From: Amycolatopsis japonica
GTDB lineage: Bacteria; Actinomycetota; Actinomycetes; Mycobacteriales; Pseudonocardiaceae
Assembly (NCBI RefSeq): GCF_000732925.1
Contig: NZ_CP008953.1
Span: forward strand, 434,001-498,000
DNA length: 64,000 bases
Direction of reading: 5' to 3'
The position numbers and the translations under genes are program-made. This document shows, piece by piece, positions 53,693 through 63,618 of the stretch (positions are counted from its first letter, which is position 1; the number at the start of each line of letters is the position of its first letter). The notes beneath the pieces are model-generated. The model was not told where the DNA came from. It was given only the letters and a program-made list of their open reading frames with translations, and searched no databases.

Positions 53693-54117
53693 GCGTTCGG
53701 GTCGCACGGATCGCGGTGGTCGACGAGCCGCTTTCGGTCGAAGAACACGCCCGGCTGGTGGACGACGCCGCCGCGGGCGCCGTCGTCACCTTCGGCGGGG
53801 TCGTCCGGGACCACGACGGCGGACGGTCGGTGGAGAGGCTCGCGTACGAGGGGCACCCCAGCGCCGCCGATGTGCTCGGGGAGGTCGTCACGGACCTCTC
53901 GGGGAAATGGGAAGGCGTGCGGGCGGTCGCCGTCAGCCACCGGCTGGGCGCGCTGGCCATCGGGGACGTCGCGCTGGCGTGCGCCGTGGCGGCCGAGCAC
54001 CGGGGCCAGGCCTTCGCCGCCTGCTCGGAGCTGGTCGACGAGGTCAAGGCGCGGCTGCCGGTGTGGAAGCACCAGCACTTCAGCGACGGCAGCGACGAAT
54101 GGGTCAACTCGCCGTAG
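53689..54117 (+). CDS. moaE: Molybdopterin synthase large subunit
   Basis: MoaE and MoaD form molybdopterin synthase, which adds the dithiolene sulfurs to cyclic pyranopterin. The predicted protein has 142 residues. Core: GAVVTFGGVVRDHDGGRSVE, VSHRLGALAIGDVALACAVA, and the C-terminal VWKHQHFSDGSDEWVNSP with the catalytic Lys in WKHQ. GTG 53689 overlaps mog. moaD lies at 56383 on the other strand. Confidence 0.93.
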   Translation: MSVRVARIAVVDEPLSVEEHARLVDDAAAGAVVTFGGVVRDHDGGRSVERLAYEGHPSAADVLGEVVTDLSGKWEGVRAVAVSHRLGALAIGDVALACAVAAEHRGQAFAACSELVDEVKARLPVWKHQHFSDGSDEWVNSP

Positions 54118-54143
54118 CGGGGTGCGCCGGTCCACCCACCAGG

Positions 54144-54198
54144 TGTCATGAAAGGGCCGTTCAGGACATTTTTCGTCCTGAACGGCCCTTTCATGACA
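54144..54198. repeat. Perfect intergenic hairpin (TCATGAAAGGG family c), copy 2
   Basis: Twenty-four-base perfect arms (54144-54167 and 54175-54198) flank a 7-base loop. Close relative of 19913-19967 with three changes per arm at most. It lies at the convergent ends of moaE and rpf. Confidence 0.85.
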
Positions 54199-54227
54199 TC
54201 TGGAGGCGCGATCCGGCCCCGGACACG

Positions 54228-54269
54228 ACAAAGCCCCACCGCCGGGGGAATGGCGCGGTGGGGCCTTGT
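54228..54269 (-). terminator. rpf terminator
   Basis: Arms ACAAAGCCCCACCGC (54228-54242) and the near-complement (54255-54269) differ at one position and surround a 12-base loop. It lies 62 bases after the rpf stop on the minus strand. Confidence 0.7.
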
Positions 54270-54331
54270 CAGTCGTGACGTGGCCGCGCGGGGAATCCCG
54301 CGGGCATCACGACTTACTCGTGCTCAAGAGC

Positions 54332-55175
<844 letters not shown>

Positions 55176-55237
55176 GGTCGGGGCCAACCGAAAAGCGACG
55201 GTACGTAACGAACGGCCGCGACGGAAATTATTCGAGC

Positions 55238-55253
55238 TGTGACCTACATCACA
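55238..55253. promoter_or_regulatory. CRP/GlxR-type binding site upstream of rpf
   Basis: TGTGA-CCTACA-TCACA is a perfect CRP-family palindrome. It lies about 275 bases before the rpf start, just upstream of the leader. Mycobacterial rpfA is controlled by the CRP homologue Rv3676, so conserved cAMP control is likely. Confidence 0.7.
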
Positions 55254-55419
55254 GTAACAGCACGCAACCCATAACGATTCGGCTGTTTATGCAGGTCAGC
55301 GGGCCGTTATCTGGCCGTTTCCTGACCGAGATAATTCACGGATCGTGAGGCTTGCATCACGTGGATTAAGGGATGACTGGCCCATTCGTGCGCCTTCGCG
55401 CGCGAATGGGCCGCGCACT

Positions 55420-56271
55420 TTAGCGAGACCTCAAGAAGTTCGCCAGCCCTGGCAGGTCATCCGTATTCAGGTGGTCGACCCCGGCGGCGACCAGCTCTTT
55501 CCACAACGCGTCACGGCCGGGCCCGGCGGCGTCCGGCGTGGCCCAGAAGCGCACGCGCTGACCCGCCGCGTGGGCCCGCTCGACCAGGTCGTGCAGCTTC
55601 GCCCGCTCCTCGGCGGGGAAGGGGCCTTCGCCGGTCCAGGTGAACAGCCCCGTCCAGGAGTCCGAGACCAGCGGGGTGACACGGGGGTCCGAGCCGATGC
55701 CGAGGTCGTTCTGGTCCTTGATCCGGCCGTCGTAGAAGGCGAGCCGGAACTTCTGCCCGAGCATCACGTCCTTGGGACGCCCGCCGGAGATCACGGCGGT
55801 GACGGCCCGCTTCTTCACGTGTCCGAACGCGTACAGAGAGAAGAGGAAGGAGTAGCGCGGGTCGTATAGCCGCTTCTCGAGCGCCGCGTAGGTGCTGTTC
55901 GCGTCGCCCTTGACGTCGATCAGCAGCTGGAACTCCGCGCGCTGCCGGTAGACGCCGACGCCGTGGTTGGCCAGCACGCGCTTGCGCAGCGGCTCCAGGT
56001 AGAGCGACTCCAGGGTGCGGTCCGGGCGGGTGTCCGCGAGGTCGTGGGCGACCAGCAGCTGCCCGTCCACCAGGTAGATGTCGGCCTCGACGCTGGTGAA
56101 GCCCTGATCGAGCGCGTCCTGCAGCGGACGGGTGTGCTCGTAGTCGTTGTGGCTGTGCGCCTGCGGCAGCGGCTTGACGCCGCGTTCGTGGGCGGAGGCC
56201 GGTGCGGTCGCGAGGCTCGTGGCGGCGACCGCGGCGAGCAGCGCGGCGAGGATACGGCGGGGAGTGATCAC
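55420..56271 (-). CDS. Secreted PI-PLC/GDPD-superfamily phosphodiesterase
   Basis: The predicted protein has 283 residues. Signal peptide (ILAALLAAVAATSLATAPASA) from GTG 56271, supported by family start VITPRRIL. The active site looks like the phosphodiesterase superfamily with AHSHNDYEHTRPLQDALDQG (first His-Asn-Asp), SVEADIYLVDGQLLVAHD (Glu-Asp metal pair and second His). Substrate unknown: glycerophosphodiesters or inositol phospholipids. Its in-frame upstream extension would run through the 23-bp repeat at 56321-56343. Confidence 0.88.
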   Translation of the reverse strand: MITPRRILAALLAAVAATSLATAPASAHERGVKPLPQAHSHNDYEHTRPLQDALDQGFTSVEADIYLVDGQLLVAHDLADTRPDRTLESLYLEPLRKRVLANHGVGVYRQRAEFQLLIDVKGDANSTYAALEKRLYDPRYSFLFSLYAFGHVKKRAVTAVISGGRPKDVMLGQKFRLAFYDGRIKDQNDLGIGSDPRVTPLVSDSWTGLFTWTGEGPFPAEERAKLHDLVERAHAAGQRVRFWATPDAAGPGRDALWKELVAAGVDHLNTDDLPGLANFLRSR

Positions 56272-56320
56272 TGGCGCATCCTCGGCTGCTTCGGCGACCG
56301 GACGGTGAACTCGAGACGGC

Positions 56321-56343
56321 GAGCAAGGGACCTTTGCTACCAC
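56321..56343. repeat. 23-bp interspersed repeat, copy 3 (inverted)
   Basis: Reverse complement of 25775-25797 and 50853-50875, all 23 bases identical. It lies between the phosphodiesterase start and moaD. Confidence 0.75.
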
Positions 56344-56382
56344 TTTCGAGGTTCGCGCAGGTCAGCGACGGTGAGCGAGGCG

Positions 56383-56637
56383 TCAGCCGCCGGCGAACGG
56401 GGGCAGGACGTCCAGTTCGGCCGCGTCGGTCACTGGCCGCGTGAGATCCCGCACCGCGACGCCGTCCAGTAGATAGGAGACCGCGTCGAGCAGCTTCGGC
56501 AGCTTCTCCGGGTGGAGTTCGCGAAGGCGGGCGACGGCGTCGGCGACGCGGGCGCCGTCCGGGAGTGTCACCTTCTCCTCGTCGAGGCCGACGGCCGCGC
56601 GGGCCGACGCGAAGTACCGCACCACGATGGTCACCAT
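56383..56637 (-). CDS. moaD: Molybdopterin synthase sulfur carrier subunit
   Basis: MoaD is a ubiquitin-fold sulfur carrier whose C-terminal Gly-Gly is thiocarboxylated. The predicted protein has 84 residues. Fold: VTIVVRYFASARAAVGLDEE, TLPDGARVADAVARLRELHP, and the terminal LPPFAGG. It partners MoaE. The start lies 1 base after the moaA stop, so the two are translationally coupled. Confidence 0.93.
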   Translation of the reverse strand: MVTIVVRYFASARAAVGLDEEKVTLPDGARVADAVARLRELHPEKLPKLLDAVSYLLDGVAVRDLTRPVTDAAELDVLPPFAGG

Positions 56638-56638
56638 G

Positions 56639-57703
56639 TCAGCCGCCGATCGCGCTCATCGGCCGGATCGGCTGCGCGAACCCGGCCTCGTTGATCTCGT
56701 GTCCGGCGAGCTTGCCCCACATGGTCGCCCGCCAGGCGTCCGCCACCTCTTCTTCGCGCGCGCCCGCGCGCACGAGGGCACGCAGATCCGTCTCGTCGTT
56801 GCTGAACAGGCACGAGCGCACCGCGCCGTCCGCGGTCAGCCGGGTCCGCTCACAGGCGCCGCAGAACGGCCGGGTCACCGACGCGATGACGCCGACGTCG
56901 CCAGGGCCGCCGTCGACCAGCCAGCGCTCGGCGGGCGCCCCGCCTCGCGCGGCGGGGAACGGCGACAGTGAGAACTCCTCGCCGAGCATGCCGAGGATCT
57001 CCTCGGCGGTGATCATGTCGCCGCGGTTCCAGCCGTGCTGCGCGTCCAGCGGCATCTGCTCGATGAACCGCAGGTGGTACCCCTCGGCGAGGCAGAACTT
57101 CAGCAGCGGTACGGCCTGGTCCTCGTTCAGGCCGCGCATCAGCACCGCGTTGACCTTCACCGGGTCCAGCCCGGCTTCGCGCGCGGCGGCCATCCCGGCG
57201 AGCACGTGCGAAAGCCGGTCGCGACGCGTGATCGTCTCGAACAGCGCGCGGTCGACGGTGTCCAGCGAGACGTTGATGCGGTCCAGCCCGGCGTCGGCGA
57301 GCGATTTCGCGCGCTTCGCGAGCCCGATCCCGTTGGTGGTCATGGAAAGCCGCGGTCGCGGTTCGAGCGCCGCGACCCGTTCGACGATCTTCTCCAGCCC
57401 TTGACGCAGCAGCGGTTCGCCGCCGGTGAGCCGGATGTCGGTGATGCCGAGCCGTTCGACGGCGATCCGCAGCAGGAGCACGAGTTCGTCGTCGGTCAGC
57501 ACGTCCGCGCTCGGCATCCATTCGAGCCCTTCGGCGGGCATGCAGTAGGTGCAGCGCAGATTGCACTTGTCGGTGAGCGACACCCGCAGGTCGGTCGCCA
57601 CGCGGCCGAAGGTGTCGATCAGAGCGGGATTGTCCGGCCTGGGCACGCTGGGGCGACCACGTGTACCGGGGACACGGGGAAACCCGAGATCGACTGCTGT
57701 CAT
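56639..57703 (-). CDS. moaA: GTP 3',8-cyclase
   Basis: A radical-SAM enzyme that starts molybdenum cofactor synthesis from GTP. The predicted protein has 355 residues. SAM cluster motif CNLRCTYCMPAEGLEWMPS, then RLTGGEPLLR, GLDRINVSLDTV, and the second cluster CGACERTRLTADGAVRSC. It ends with the conserved GG (SAIGG). ATG 57703 is the family start. It opens a moaA-moaD operon, and its start is divergent from the MarR gene at 57782. Confidence 0.95.
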   Translation of the reverse strand: MTAVDLGFPRVPGTRGRPSVPRPDNPALIDTFGRVATDLRVSLTDKCNLRCTYCMPAEGLEWMPSADVLTDDELVLLLRIAVERLGITDIRLTGGEPLLRQGLEKIVERVAALEPRPRLSMTTNGIGLAKRAKSLADAGLDRINVSLDTVDRALFETITRRDRLSHVLAGMAAAREAGLDPVKVNAVLMRGLNEDQAVPLLKFCLAEGYHLRFIEQMPLDAQHGWNRGDMITAEEILGMLGEEFSLSPFPAARGGAPAERWLVDGGPGDVGVIASVTRPFCGACERTRLTADGAVRSCLFSNDETDLRALVRAGAREEEVADAWRATMWGKLAGHEINEAGFAQPIRPMSAIGG

Positions 57704-57748
57704 TGACACCAGACTAACCCCGAAGCGGGCGAAAACCGACTGTCTAGA

Positions 57749-57766
57749 ATTCGGAAGGTACCGAAT
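57749..57766. promoter_or_regulatory. MarR-type operator candidate
   Basis: ATTCGG-AAGGTA-CCGAAT is a perfect 6-6-6 palindrome. It lies 15 bases before the MarR start and 45 bases from the moaA start, so the adjacent MarR protein could repress itself and perhaps moaA. Confidence 0.5.
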
Positions 57767-57781
57767 CGGGAGGGTTTCCGG

Positions 57782-58255
57782 ATGGCGAAATATCCGCTCT
57801 CGGCGGACGAATTGGCCCGGTTCGCCCATCTCGGCAGGGAAAGCAGCACGCTGACCGTTCTCCGGCACGCGCGCATCGCCGAGCGGATGGGCCTGTCCGC
57901 CACCGACCACAAGGTGCTCGAACTCGCCGGGCAGGCGCCGGGACCGTTGACAGCGGGCAGGATCGCGGAGCTGACCGGGCTGTCGACGGGCGCTGTGACC
58001 GGCGTCATGGACAGGCTCGAGAAGGCGGGTCTCGCCCGCCGCGTCCGCGACACCGCCGACCGCCGGAAGGTCCTGATAGAGGTCGTTCCCGGCGCCATGG
58101 AGCAGTACGCGCCGCTCTTCGAATCCGCGTACACGAACATGAAGTCGGTGCTCGAACAGTTCTCTCCCGACGAGCGGAAAGTGCTGGAGCGATTCCAGAG
58201 CGCGTTGCTCGATGGCCTCCGCGACGAACTCCCCGGCACTTCTTCGCGACCATAG
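57782..58255 (+). CDS. MarR-family transcriptional regulator
   Basis: The predicted protein has 157 residues. The winged helix lies near residues 35-105: MGLSATDHKVLELAGQAPGP, ELTGLSTGAVTGVMDRLEKA as recognition helix, and the wing RRVRDTADRRKVLIE. Flanking helices should form the dimer. Ligand unknown. ATG 57782 is 15 bases after a palindrome (57749-57766). It lies between the moa and mod genes but no molybdate-binding part is visible. Confidence 0.9.
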   Translation: MAKYPLSADELARFAHLGRESSTLTVLRHARIAERMGLSATDHKVLELAGQAPGPLTAGRIAELTGLSTGAVTGVMDRLEKAGLARRVRDTADRRKVLIEVVPGAMEQYAPLFESAYTNMKSVLEQFSPDERKVLERFQSALLDGLRDELPGTSSRP

Positions 58256-58288
58256 CTTTTCCGTATCTGCGGAAGTAATCTGCCAGGC

Positions 58289-58693
58289 ATGCCGCAATTC
58301 CGGTTGTCTGAGGCCGCTCGTCTGCTCGGCGTCAGCGACGACACCGTCCGCCGCTGGGTCCGCGCCGGCCAGCTCACCGCGTTCGACGACTCGGCGGGCC
58401 GCAAGGTCGTCGACGGCGCCGAACTCGCCGCGTTCGCCAAGGCGCAGGCCGAACAGCCCGAGGATCCCTCGAACGTCGGCCGCTCCGCGCGCAACCGCTT
58501 CGTCGGTCTCGTCACCGAGGTCGTCACGGACAAGGTGATGGCACAGGTCGAGCTGCAGTGCGGTCCGCATCGCGTGGTCTCCCTGATGAGCGCCGAAGCC
58601 GTCCGCGAACTCGGGCTGCGGCCGGGGGTGCTCGCGGTCGCCGTCGTCAAGGCGACCACCGTCGTGATCGAAACCCCGGAAGGAAGCCGATGA
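58289..58693 (+). CDS. HTH plus TOBE (molybdate-binding Mop) regulator
   Basis: The predicted protein has 134 residues. An N-terminal MerR/excisionase-like HTH (RLSEAARLLGVSDDTVRRWV) is joined to a C-terminal TOBE/Mop domain (SARNRFVGLVTEVVTDKVMA, VVSLMSAEAVRELGLRPGVL, AVVKATTVVIETP). Mop domains bind molybdate, so this should sense molybdate and control the following mod genes. modA overlaps its stop as ATGA at 58690. Confidence 0.9.
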   Translation: MPQFRLSEAARLLGVSDDTVRRWVRAGQLTAFDDSAGRKVVDGAELAAFAKAQAEQPEDPSNVGRSARNRFVGLVTEVVTDKVMAQVELQCGPHRVVSLMSAEAVRELGLRPGVLAVAVVKATTVVIETPEGSR

Positions 58694-59451
58694 GGAGACT
58701 CGCCCCCGCCCTGCTCGCGCTGGCACTGGCCGCGACCGCCTGCGGTTCGGATCAGCCGGTGACCGCGACGGTCGAGTCGAGGACGCTGACCGTGTTCGCG
58801 GCGGCGTCGCTGACCGAGTCGTTCGGGACGCTGGGCAAGCGGTTCGAAGAGCAGAACTCCGGCGTGACCGTGAAGTTCAGCTTCGAGGGCTCCTCGGCGC
58901 TGGTGCAGAAACTGACCCAGGGCGCCAAGGCGGACGTGTTCGCCTCCGCCGATCAGGCCAATATGGACAAGGCGGCCAAGGGCGAGGTGCTCGACGGGCA
59001 GCCGTCGGTGTTCGCCACCAACCGGCTCGCCATCGCGGTCGGCAAGGGCAACCCCAAGGGCATCAAGGGCCTGGCCGACCTCGCGAAGGACGGGCTGACC
59101 GTGGTCGTCTGCGCTCCGCAGGTGCCGTGCGGGTCGGCGGCGAAGAAGGTCCAGCAGTCGTCCGGGGTGACGCTCAAGCCCGCCAGTGAGGAGCAGGACG
59201 TCAAGTCGGTGCTCGCGAAGGTGCAGTCGGGCGACGCCGACGCCGGGCTCGTTTACGTCACCGATGCGACGTCAGCGGCCGGGAAGGTGGACAAAGTGGA
59301 CTTCCCCGAAGCCGCGGGCGCGATCAACAACTACCCCATCGCGGTGGTGAAGGACGCTCCGCAAGCCGACCTCGCCAGGCAGTTCAGGTCCTTCGTGCTC
59401 AGCGAGGAAGGCAAGAAGGAATTGGCGAAGGTCGGTTTTGGCACGCCGTGA
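58690..59451 (+). CDS. modA: Molybdate-binding lipoprotein
   Basis: It captures molybdate for the ModBC transporter. The predicted protein has 253 residues. Lipobox LALAATAC near residue 17. Landmarks: [56 protein letters not shown], and [17 protein letters not shown] 58690 overlaps the Mop regulator stop. modB follows, but a hairpin repeat now lies between the two. Confidence 0.94.
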   Translation: MRRLAPALLALALAATACGSDQPVTATVESRTLTVFAAASLTESFGTLGKRFEEQNSGVTVKFSFEGSSALVQKLTQGAKADVFASADQANMDKAAKGEVLDGQPSVFATNRLAIAVGKGNPKGIKGLADLAKDGLTVVVCAPQVPCGSAAKKVQQSSGVTLKPASEEQDVKSVLAKVQSGDADAGLVYVTDATSAAGKVDKVDFPEAAGAINNYPIAVVKDAPQADLARQFRSFVLSEEGKKELAKVGFGTP

Positions 59452-59521
59452 CCCCGCGTTTCGTCCTCTGGATGCGGTCGATGCACACGCAACGACCGCA
59501 TTCAGAGGACTAAATGCGGGG
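59452..59521. repeat. Hairpin family h, between modA and modB
   Basis: Left arm 59452-59480 and right arm 59493-59521 pair over 29 bases with three mismatches (core CCGCATTCAGAGGAC on the right). It starts directly after the modA stop and ends at the modB start codon. Related arms occur at 32866-32892 and 46656-46820. Confidence 0.85.
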
Positions 59522-60298
59522 GTGCCGTGGGTGCTGTGGCCGCCGGCGATCTGCGCGCTGGCGCTGGTGGTGCTGCCGGTCGTGGGGCTGCTGGTGCGTT
59601 CGGACCTGACGCGCTTCCCGAGCCTCATCACCTCGACGTCCTCGCTGAACGCGCTCAAGCTCTCGCTGCTCACCGCCGGACTGTCCACTGTGGCCTGTGT
59701 GCTGCTCGGTGTCCCGCTCGCCGTGGTGCTCGCGCGTTCGGGGGCGCGCGGTGTCCGCGTGCTGCGCGCGGTGGTGCTGCTTCCGCTGGTCCTGCCGCCG
59801 GTGGTCGGTGGCCTGGCGCTGCTGTACCTGCTGGGCCGCAAGGGTTTCCTCGGCGTCCTGGTGACCGCGCTGACCGGCGAGCAGGTGCCGTTCACCACGG
59901 CCGCCGTGGTCATCGCGCAGACGTTCGTGGCGATGCCGTTCCTGGTCGTCAGTCTCGAAGGCGCCCTTCGCGGCGCCGGTGACCGGTACGAACGGGTCGC
60001 CTCGACGCTCGGCGCCAAGCCGTGGACGGTGTTCCGCCGGGTCACGCTGCCGCTGCTGCTGCCCGCGCTCGGATCGGGCATCGTGCTCAGCTTCGCTCGG
60101 GCCCTGGGCGAGTTCGGCGCGACGATCACCTTCGCCGGAAGCCTCGAAGGGGTGACCAGGACCCTGCCGCTGGAGGTCTACACCCAGGCCGAGGTCGACG
60201 TCGACAGCGCCGTGGCGCTCGCCTTGCTGCTCATCCTGGTCGCCGTCGCGGTGATCGCGCTCGCCCGGCCGCGCGCGCTCGAAGGAGTCCGGTCGTGA
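59522..60298 (+). CDS. modB: Molybdate ABC transporter permease
   Basis: The predicted protein has 258 residues and about six membrane helices. The ModB loop is clear: [41 protein letters not shown] chose GTG 59522 ([20 protein letters not shown]). The next upstream start would have to read through the hairpin (59438, adding 28 residues of its translated arms). modC overlaps its stop as GTGA at 60295. Confidence 0.9.
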   Translation: MPWVLWPPAICALALVVLPVVGLLVRSDLTRFPSLITSTSSLNALKLSLLTAGLSTVACVLLGVPLAVVLARSGARGVRVLRAVVLLPLVLPPVVGGLALLYLLGRKGFLGVLVTALTGEQVPFTTAAVVIAQTFVAMPFLVVSLEGALRGAGDRYERVASTLGAKPWTVFRRVTLPLLLPALGSGIVLSFARALGEFGATITFAGSLEGVTRTLPLEVYTQAEVDVDSAVALALLLILVAVAVIALARPRALEGVRS

Positions 60299-61359
60299 CC
60301 CTTTCGGCCGAGATCGCGCTCCGGCGTGGCGGGTTCACCCTGGACGTCGGCTTCGAAGTCCCCGACGGCGGTGTGCTCGCGCTACTCGGCCCCAACGGGT
60401 CGGGCAAGTCCAGTGTGCTCGGCTGCCTCGCCGGTCTGCTCCGGCCGGACCGGGCACGGATCACGCTCGGCGGGCGCGGCCTGGCGGGCCTGCCGCCGCA
60501 CGCGCGCGGGATCGGCCTGCTCTCCCAGGACGCTCTGCTCTTCCCTCATCTGTCCGCTTTGGACAACGTCGCCTTCGCGCCGCGCTCGACCGGAGCCGGG
60601 CGCGCCGAGGCGAAGCGGCGCGCGCGGGAGTGGCTGACCGAAGTGGACGCGCTCGAACTGGCCGATCGACGGCCCGCCCAGCTCTCCGGCGGGCAGGCGC
60701 AGCGGGTCGCGATCGCGCGGGCCCTGGCCGCCGAACCGGGACTTCTGCTGCTCGACGAGCCTTTCGCGGCTCTGGACGTCGACGCGGCGCCCGCCATCCG
60801 AGGACTGCTCCGCCGGGTGTTGCGGTCCGGACCGCCGACCGTCCTGGTCACGCACGACCCGCTCGACGCGTTGGCGCTGGCCGATCACGTCGCCGTCCTC
60901 GACGGCGGCCGGATCGTCGAACGCGGCGAGACCCGCAAGGTCCTTTCCGCACCGCGCACGGCGTTCACCGCGCGGATCGCCGGGCTGAACCTGGTTCCCG
61001 GCTTCGCCGTCGAAGGCGGTTTGCGCACGTCAGGCGGGCAGTTGGCCGGAATCCCGGCCGAGGACGTCGTCGAGGGCGAAGCAGCTGTCGCCGTCTTCGC
61101 GCCCAGCGCCGTCGCCGTGTACTTGCGTGACGGCGAACACCGGGGCAGCCCGCGCAACACCGTCGAGGGAATCGTCGACGCGCTCGAACCACACGGACCG
61201 GTGATCCGTGTCCGGGCCCGCGGTGACGGCTGGGCGGCGGGTCTCGCCGCCGACCTCACCCCGGCCGCGGTCGCCGAACTGGCGCTCGAACCCGGCACAC
61301 CGGTCAATCTTTCGGTCAAGGCGGCGTCCGTGGCTGTTCACGCCGTCTCGGATCATTAG
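60295..61359 (+). CDS. modC: Molybdate ABC transporter ATPase
   Basis: The predicted protein has 354 residues. Walker [12 protein letters not shown] near residue 35, Q-loop [12 protein letters not shown], signature [17 protein letters not shown], Walker B LLLLDEPF, switch His in [20 protein letters not shown]. The C-terminal ~120 residues contain the TOBE domain ([20 protein letters not shown]), which in ModC can bind molybdate and inhibit the ATPase. GTG 60295 overlaps modB. Confidence 0.94.
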   Translation: MTLSAEIALRRGGFTLDVGFEVPDGGVLALLGPNGSGKSSVLGCLAGLLRPDRARITLGGRGLAGLPPHARGIGLLSQDALLFPHLSALDNVAFAPRSTGAGRAEAKRRAREWLTEVDALELADRRPAQLSGGQAQRVAIARALAAEPGLLLLDEPFAALDVDAAPAIRGLLRRVLRSGPPTVLVTHDPLDALALADHVAVLDGGRIVERGETRKVLSAPRTAFTARIAGLNLVPGFAVEGGLRTSGGQLAGIPAEDVVEGEAAVAVFAPSAVAVYLRDGEHRGSPRNTVEGIVDALEPHGPVIRVRARGDGWAAGLAADLTPAAVAELALEPGTPVNLSVKAASVAVHAVSDH

Positions 61360-61369
61360 GGTGAGAGGT

Positions 61370-62164
61370 ATGAACGAGCGCCGTTGGACCTACCTCAGCG
61401 ACATGGATGGCGTGCTGGTGCAGGAGGAGCATCTCGTGCCCGGCGCGGATGAGTTCCTCAAGGAGCTGCGCGCCAACGACATCGGCTTCCTGGTGCTGAC
61501 CAACAACTCGATCTACACCCCGCGCGACCTGCGGGCGAGGCTCGAGCGGACCGGTCTCGACATCCCCGAGGAGGCCATCTGGACCTCCGCGCTGGCGACC
61601 GCGAAGTTCCTCGCGTCGCAGCGGCCGAACGGCTCGGCGTTCGTGATCGGCGAGGCCGGGCTGACCACGGCGCTGCACGAGGTCGGCTACGTGCTGACCG
61701 AACGAGACCCGGACTACGTCGTCCTCGGCGAAACGCGGACGTACAGCTTCAGCGCGATAACCCGCGCGATCAGGCTGATCGAAGGCGGCGCGAAGTTCAT
61801 CGCCACCAACCCGGACGCCACCGGCCCGAGCATGGAGGGCTCGATGCCCGCCACCGGTTCGGTCGCGGCGCTGATCGAGAAGGCGACCGGCCGTTCGCCG
61901 TACTACGTCGGCAAGCCGAACCCGCTGATGATGCGTTCCGCGCTGCGGCGGCTCGGCGCGCATTCGGAGTCGACGCTGATGATCGGCGACCGGATGGACA
62001 CCGACGTCCACTCGGGAATCGAGGCCGGGTTGCAGACGATCCTCGTGCTCACCGGCATCTCCACGCGGGAGAGCGCGGAGCACTACCCGTACCGGCCGAC
62101 CAAGATCATCGACTCGATCGCCGATCTGGTCGGGCGCACCGGCGACCCCTTCGGCGAAGGCTGA
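61370..62164 (+). CDS. HAD-IIA-family phosphatase (NagD-like)
   Basis: The predicted protein has 264 residues. Motif [14 protein letters not shown] (two Asp), motif II VLTNNS, the IIA cap, then KPNPLMM with motif III Lys and [15 protein letters not shown] with the final Asp pair. Substrates of the family range from nucleotides to sugar phosphates. ATG 61370 follows GAGAGG and lies 10 bases after modC, so it may be co-transcribed with mod. Confidence 0.9.
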   Translation: MNERRWTYLSDMDGVLVQEEHLVPGADEFLKELRANDIGFLVLTNNSIYTPRDLRARLERTGLDIPEEAIWTSALATAKFLASQRPNGSAFVIGEAGLTTALHEVGYVLTERDPDYVVLGETRTYSFSAITRAIRLIEGGAKFIATNPDATGPSMEGSMPATGSVAALIEKATGRSPYYVGKPNPLMMRSALRRLGAHSESTLMIGDRMDTDVHSGIEAGLQTILVLTGISTRESAEHYPYRPTKIIDSIADLVGRTGDPFGEG

Positions 62165-62201
62165 GCGACACGACGGCGGGCGGAGGGCTTATCGTCAGAC
62201 G

Positions 62202-63017
62202 ATGCACGACGATCAGCCCACGCCCCCGACCTATGTGGTCGGTGACGTGCACGGACACCGGGACGAGCTGGCCGAGGCGCTCCGGGAGAAGGGGCTGCTC
62301 GACTCCGACGACGACTGGGCCGGCGGCGAAGCGACCCTGTGGTTCCTCGGCGACTTCGTCGACCGAGGGCCCGACGGCGTCGGCGTCATCGACCTGGTGA
62401 TGCGGCTCGAACGCCAGGCCGCCACGGCGGGCGGGCACTGCGGGACGCTGCTGGGCAACCACGAGATCCTGCTGCTCGGGATGTACCACTTCGGCGACAC
62501 GGAGGTGCCGTCCGACTTCGGGCCGCGCAGCTTCGCCCGCAGCTGGGAGATCAACGGCGGGCTGCTCGAAGACCAGGACAGGCTCACTCCGCAGCATATC
62601 GAATGGCTGACCTCGCGCCCGATGCTGACGCTGGCCGCGGATCACCTGCTGATGCATTCGGACACCCTCGAGTACCTCGGCTGGGGCGAGGACATCGACG
62701 GGATCAACGCGCGTGGCCGCGAGATCCTCGAAGGCAGCGACATCGAAGCCTGGTGGGACGTGTGGCGGCGGATGACCACGCGGTACGCCTTCCGTGGACC
62801 GGAGGGCGCCGACGTCGCGCAACAGCTCATGGACCGGCTCGGCGGCGAGCGGATCGTGCACGGGCACAGCGTCATCGCGGACCAGCTGGGGATCCACCCC
62901 GCGCAGATCGAGGGACCGTATCTCTACGCGGGCGGGAAGGCGCTGGGGATCGACGGCGGGTTGTTCGTCGGCGGTCCTTGCCTGATCATCCCGCTGCCGT
63001 GGGAGCCCGAGGACTGA
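62202..63017 (+). CDS. Metallophosphoesterase (PPP-type)
   Basis: The predicted protein has 271 residues. The three metal motifs of PPP-type phosphatases are intact: GDVHGHRDE, GDFVDRGPDG and GNHEILLL, with VHGHSVIADQ near the C terminus. The cap region (SWEINGGLLEDQDRLTPQHI) resembles bacterial diadenosine-tetraphosphatase or protein-phosphatase types. Substrate unknown. ATG 62202 lies 37 bases after the HAD gene. Confidence 0.9.
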   Translation: MHDDQPTPPTYVVGDVHGHRDELAEALREKGLLDSDDDWAGGEATLWFLGDFVDRGPDGVGVIDLVMRLERQAATAGGHCGTLLGNHEILLLGMYHFGDTEVPSDFGPRSFARSWEINGGLLEDQDRLTPQHIEWLTSRPMLTLAADHLLMHSDTLEYLGWGEDIDGINARGREILEGSDIEAWWDVWRRMTTRYAFRGPEGADVAQQLMDRLGGERIVHGHSVIADQLGIHPAQIEGPYLYAGGKALGIDGGLFVGGPCLIIPLPWEPED

Positions 63018-63041
63018 GCCAGGCGGGTCCGGCTGGGCACC

Positions 63042-63102
63042 GTAGTACATGAAGGCCCCCTTCCTTGCGCCAGGCGCAAGGAAGGGGGCCTTCATGTACT
63101 AC
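63042..63102. repeat. Perfect hairpin family a, copy 3
   Basis: Twenty-nine-base perfect arms (63042-63070 and 63074-63102) flank a 3-base loop, with the same core as 34736-34796 and 1644-3057. It starts 24 bases after the metallophosphoesterase stop. Confidence 0.88.
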
Positions 63103-63176
63103 AGGGACGAGCGAAGGGCGGCGGTAGCGTGGTCGGGGCACGTCTCCCGGCGGCTGCCAGGCCCCGCCACCTCCGA

Positions 63177-63230
63177 CGTTGCGAAAGCCACTTTCGCAAC
63201 CTTCAACGTTGCGAAAGTGGCTTTCGCAAC
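63177..63230. repeat. Double hairpin with complementary loops (family f), copy 2
   Basis: All 54 bases are identical to 34654-34707. It ends 13 bases before the stop of the minus-strand YccF gene. Confidence 0.85.
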
Positions 63231-63243
63231 CCCCGGTCAAGCC

Positions 63244-63618
63244 TCAGGGGAGTTCCACGATCTCCTTGCCCAGCGGCATCAGCGACACCGGGATCATCTT
63301 GAAGTTCGCCACGCCCAGCGGGATCCCGATGATCGTGATGCACAGCGCCACCCCGGTCAGCACATGGCCGATGGCGAGCCAGAGCCCGGCGAAGATGAAC
63401 CAGATGACGTTGCCGATCGTCGACGCGGCCCCGGAGTCGCGCCGGTCCACCACGGTGCGGCCGAACGGCCAGAGCGCGTACGCCGCGATCCGGAACGACG
63501 CCAGCCCGAACGGGATGGTGACGATCAGGATGCAGCAGATGATGCCGGCGACGATGTAGCCGAGCGCCATCCACAGGCCGCACAGCACGAGCCAGATGAC
63601 GTTGAGGATCAGGCGCAT
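63244..63618 (-). CDS. YccF-domain membrane protein
   Basis: The predicted protein has 124 residues and about four membrane helices in two similar halves: ILNVIWLVLCGLWMALGYIV, IPFGLASFRIAAYALWPFGR, then a second copy NVIWFIFAGLWLAIGHVLTG, IPLGVANFKMIPVSLMPLGK. This is the standard YccF layout. Function unknown. Its ATG overlaps the stop of the PhzF-like gene by one base, so the two are probably co-transcribed. Confidence 0.92.
   Translation of the reverse strand: MRLILNVIWLVLCGLWMALGYIVAGIICCILIVTIPFGLASFRIAAYALWPFGRTVVDRRDSGAASTIGNVIWFIFAGLWLAIGHVLTGVALCITIIGIPLGVANFKMIPVSLMPLGKEIVELP

Noticed and set aside
55344..55361. CGTGAGGCTTGCATCACG as a second CRP site
   Set aside because: The half-sites are 8 bases apart instead of 6, so it does not fit the CRP consensus, though it is a palindrome.
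59438..59521. An earlier TTG start for modB reading through the hairpin
   Set aside because: The added 28 residues would come from the repeat arms and do not look like a ModB N terminus. GTG 59522 is preferred.
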